This document shows positions 63,792-64,000 of a stretch of 64,000 nucleotides of DNA, in pieces; the first letter of the stretch is position 1, and every line of letters starts with the position of its first letter. The translations under genes were made by a program, and so were the position numbers. Origin of the DNA: Flavobacteriales bacterium (GTDB lineage Bacteria; Bacteroidota; Bacteroidia; Flavobacteriales_D; Crocinitomicaceae); contig CANITF010000002.1 of assembly GCA_947470515.1 (NCBI GenBank), positions 110,791 to 174,790 of the forward strand. Reading direction: 5' to 3'. The notes beneath the pieces were generated by a model. It was given only the letters and a program-made list of their open reading frames with translations, was not told the DNA's origin and did no database searches.

Positions 63792-64000
63792 TTCCTCTAT
63801 TTTATATACAAACGTTTGACTGTTAAATTGTTACTTCAATGAATCGCCGATAAGTTGTAGAATGCAATATTACTGATATATTTATTAAAAATTGATAATA
63901 AATAAATTAAATTAAAAAATACACTTTAATACCTTTAAATTTTAAAAATGTTTTAATTTCAATCGGAGTGTTTTTTTGATCTTTTTCCGATAAAAACTTA
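63792..64000. other. AT-rich intergenic end of window
   Basis: 209 bp without a gene. It contains the palindrome CAAACGTTTG (63819-63828) and near its end TCGGA and TCCGA arms flanking T runs. Nothing else was recognised; a gene may start beyond the window. Confidence 0.4.

Overview
This is a 64 kb stretch of an AT-rich genome (intergenic DNA is mostly A/T) from a member of the Bacteroidota, most likely order Flavobacteriales. Pointers are a full-length type IX secretion (T9SS) outer-membrane protein SprA in the maeB-ruvA-sprA order, a secreted protein with a T9SS type A sorting domain, DUF4270 and DUF4271 proteins, the panC / short glycogen synthase-DUF4270-glmS arrangement, and repeated Bacteroidota-type promoter -7 boxes (TAnnTTTG). 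A Crocinitomicaceae/Fluviicola-like genus is a guess from the general look of the proteins and is not proven here. No rRNA, tRNA, CRISPR array, prophage or classical IS element was seen.

Layout. 1-2 kb: 3' end of a class I fumarase with its terminator, then an ECF sigma factor paired with a membrane protein carrying a periplasmic formylglycine-generating-enzyme-like domain. 2.3-9.2 kb: dxs, an FHS-type sugar transporter, a REP-associated transposase (RAYT) and the feoA-feoB-FeoB-associated small protein operon. 9.2-16.6 kb: aspartate kinase, three linked envelope proteins of unknown function, a PIN-PhoH ATPase. 16.1-26.8 kb: one minus-strand operon maeB-ruvA-sprA-GNAT. 26.8-34 kb: a T9SS cargo protein with a thioredoxin-like domain, DUF4271-hemD, a glutaryl-CoA-dehydrogenase-like enzyme and a TPR histidine kinase/LuxR regulator pair. 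34-45.4 kb: core metabolism (panD-flippase-rfaE2, panC, short glycogen synthase-DUF4270-glmS), an alkyltransferase-like protein, an epimerase, a YD-repeat-like secreted protein and a YyaL-type thioredoxin-domain protein.

The most unusual part is 45.5-51.2 kb and 57.7-63.8 kb, two blocks of signalling genes separated by an AsmA-like protein, a PfkB kinase, a DUF349 protein and a small membrane protein. Block 1 encodes a sigma-54-dependent response regulator, a stand-alone H-NOX haem sensor, a hybrid histidine kinase whose N-terminus looks like the HNOBA domain of soluble guanylate cyclases, an Hpt phosphotransfer protein and a membrane-anchored receiver in which the phospho-acceptor Asp is Glu. 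This reads as a nitric-oxide-sensing multistep phosphorelay. Block 2 encodes a 60-residue membrane protein, a REC-PAS-histidine kinase, a large PAS/GAF histidine kinase and two single-domain receivers. Three places in these blocks carry the same tandem pair of TTCC-N7-GGAA-like sites about 20 bp apart, which suggests one shared regulator. A 14-unit 9-bp tandem repeat supplies the -33 element of the promoter of one of the receiver genes.

Start codons were re-chosen where a promoter box or a signal peptide decided the matter (dxs, the transporter, sprA, panC, the DUF4270 protein and others). All functional calls come from reading motifs and known family features; no database search was possible.
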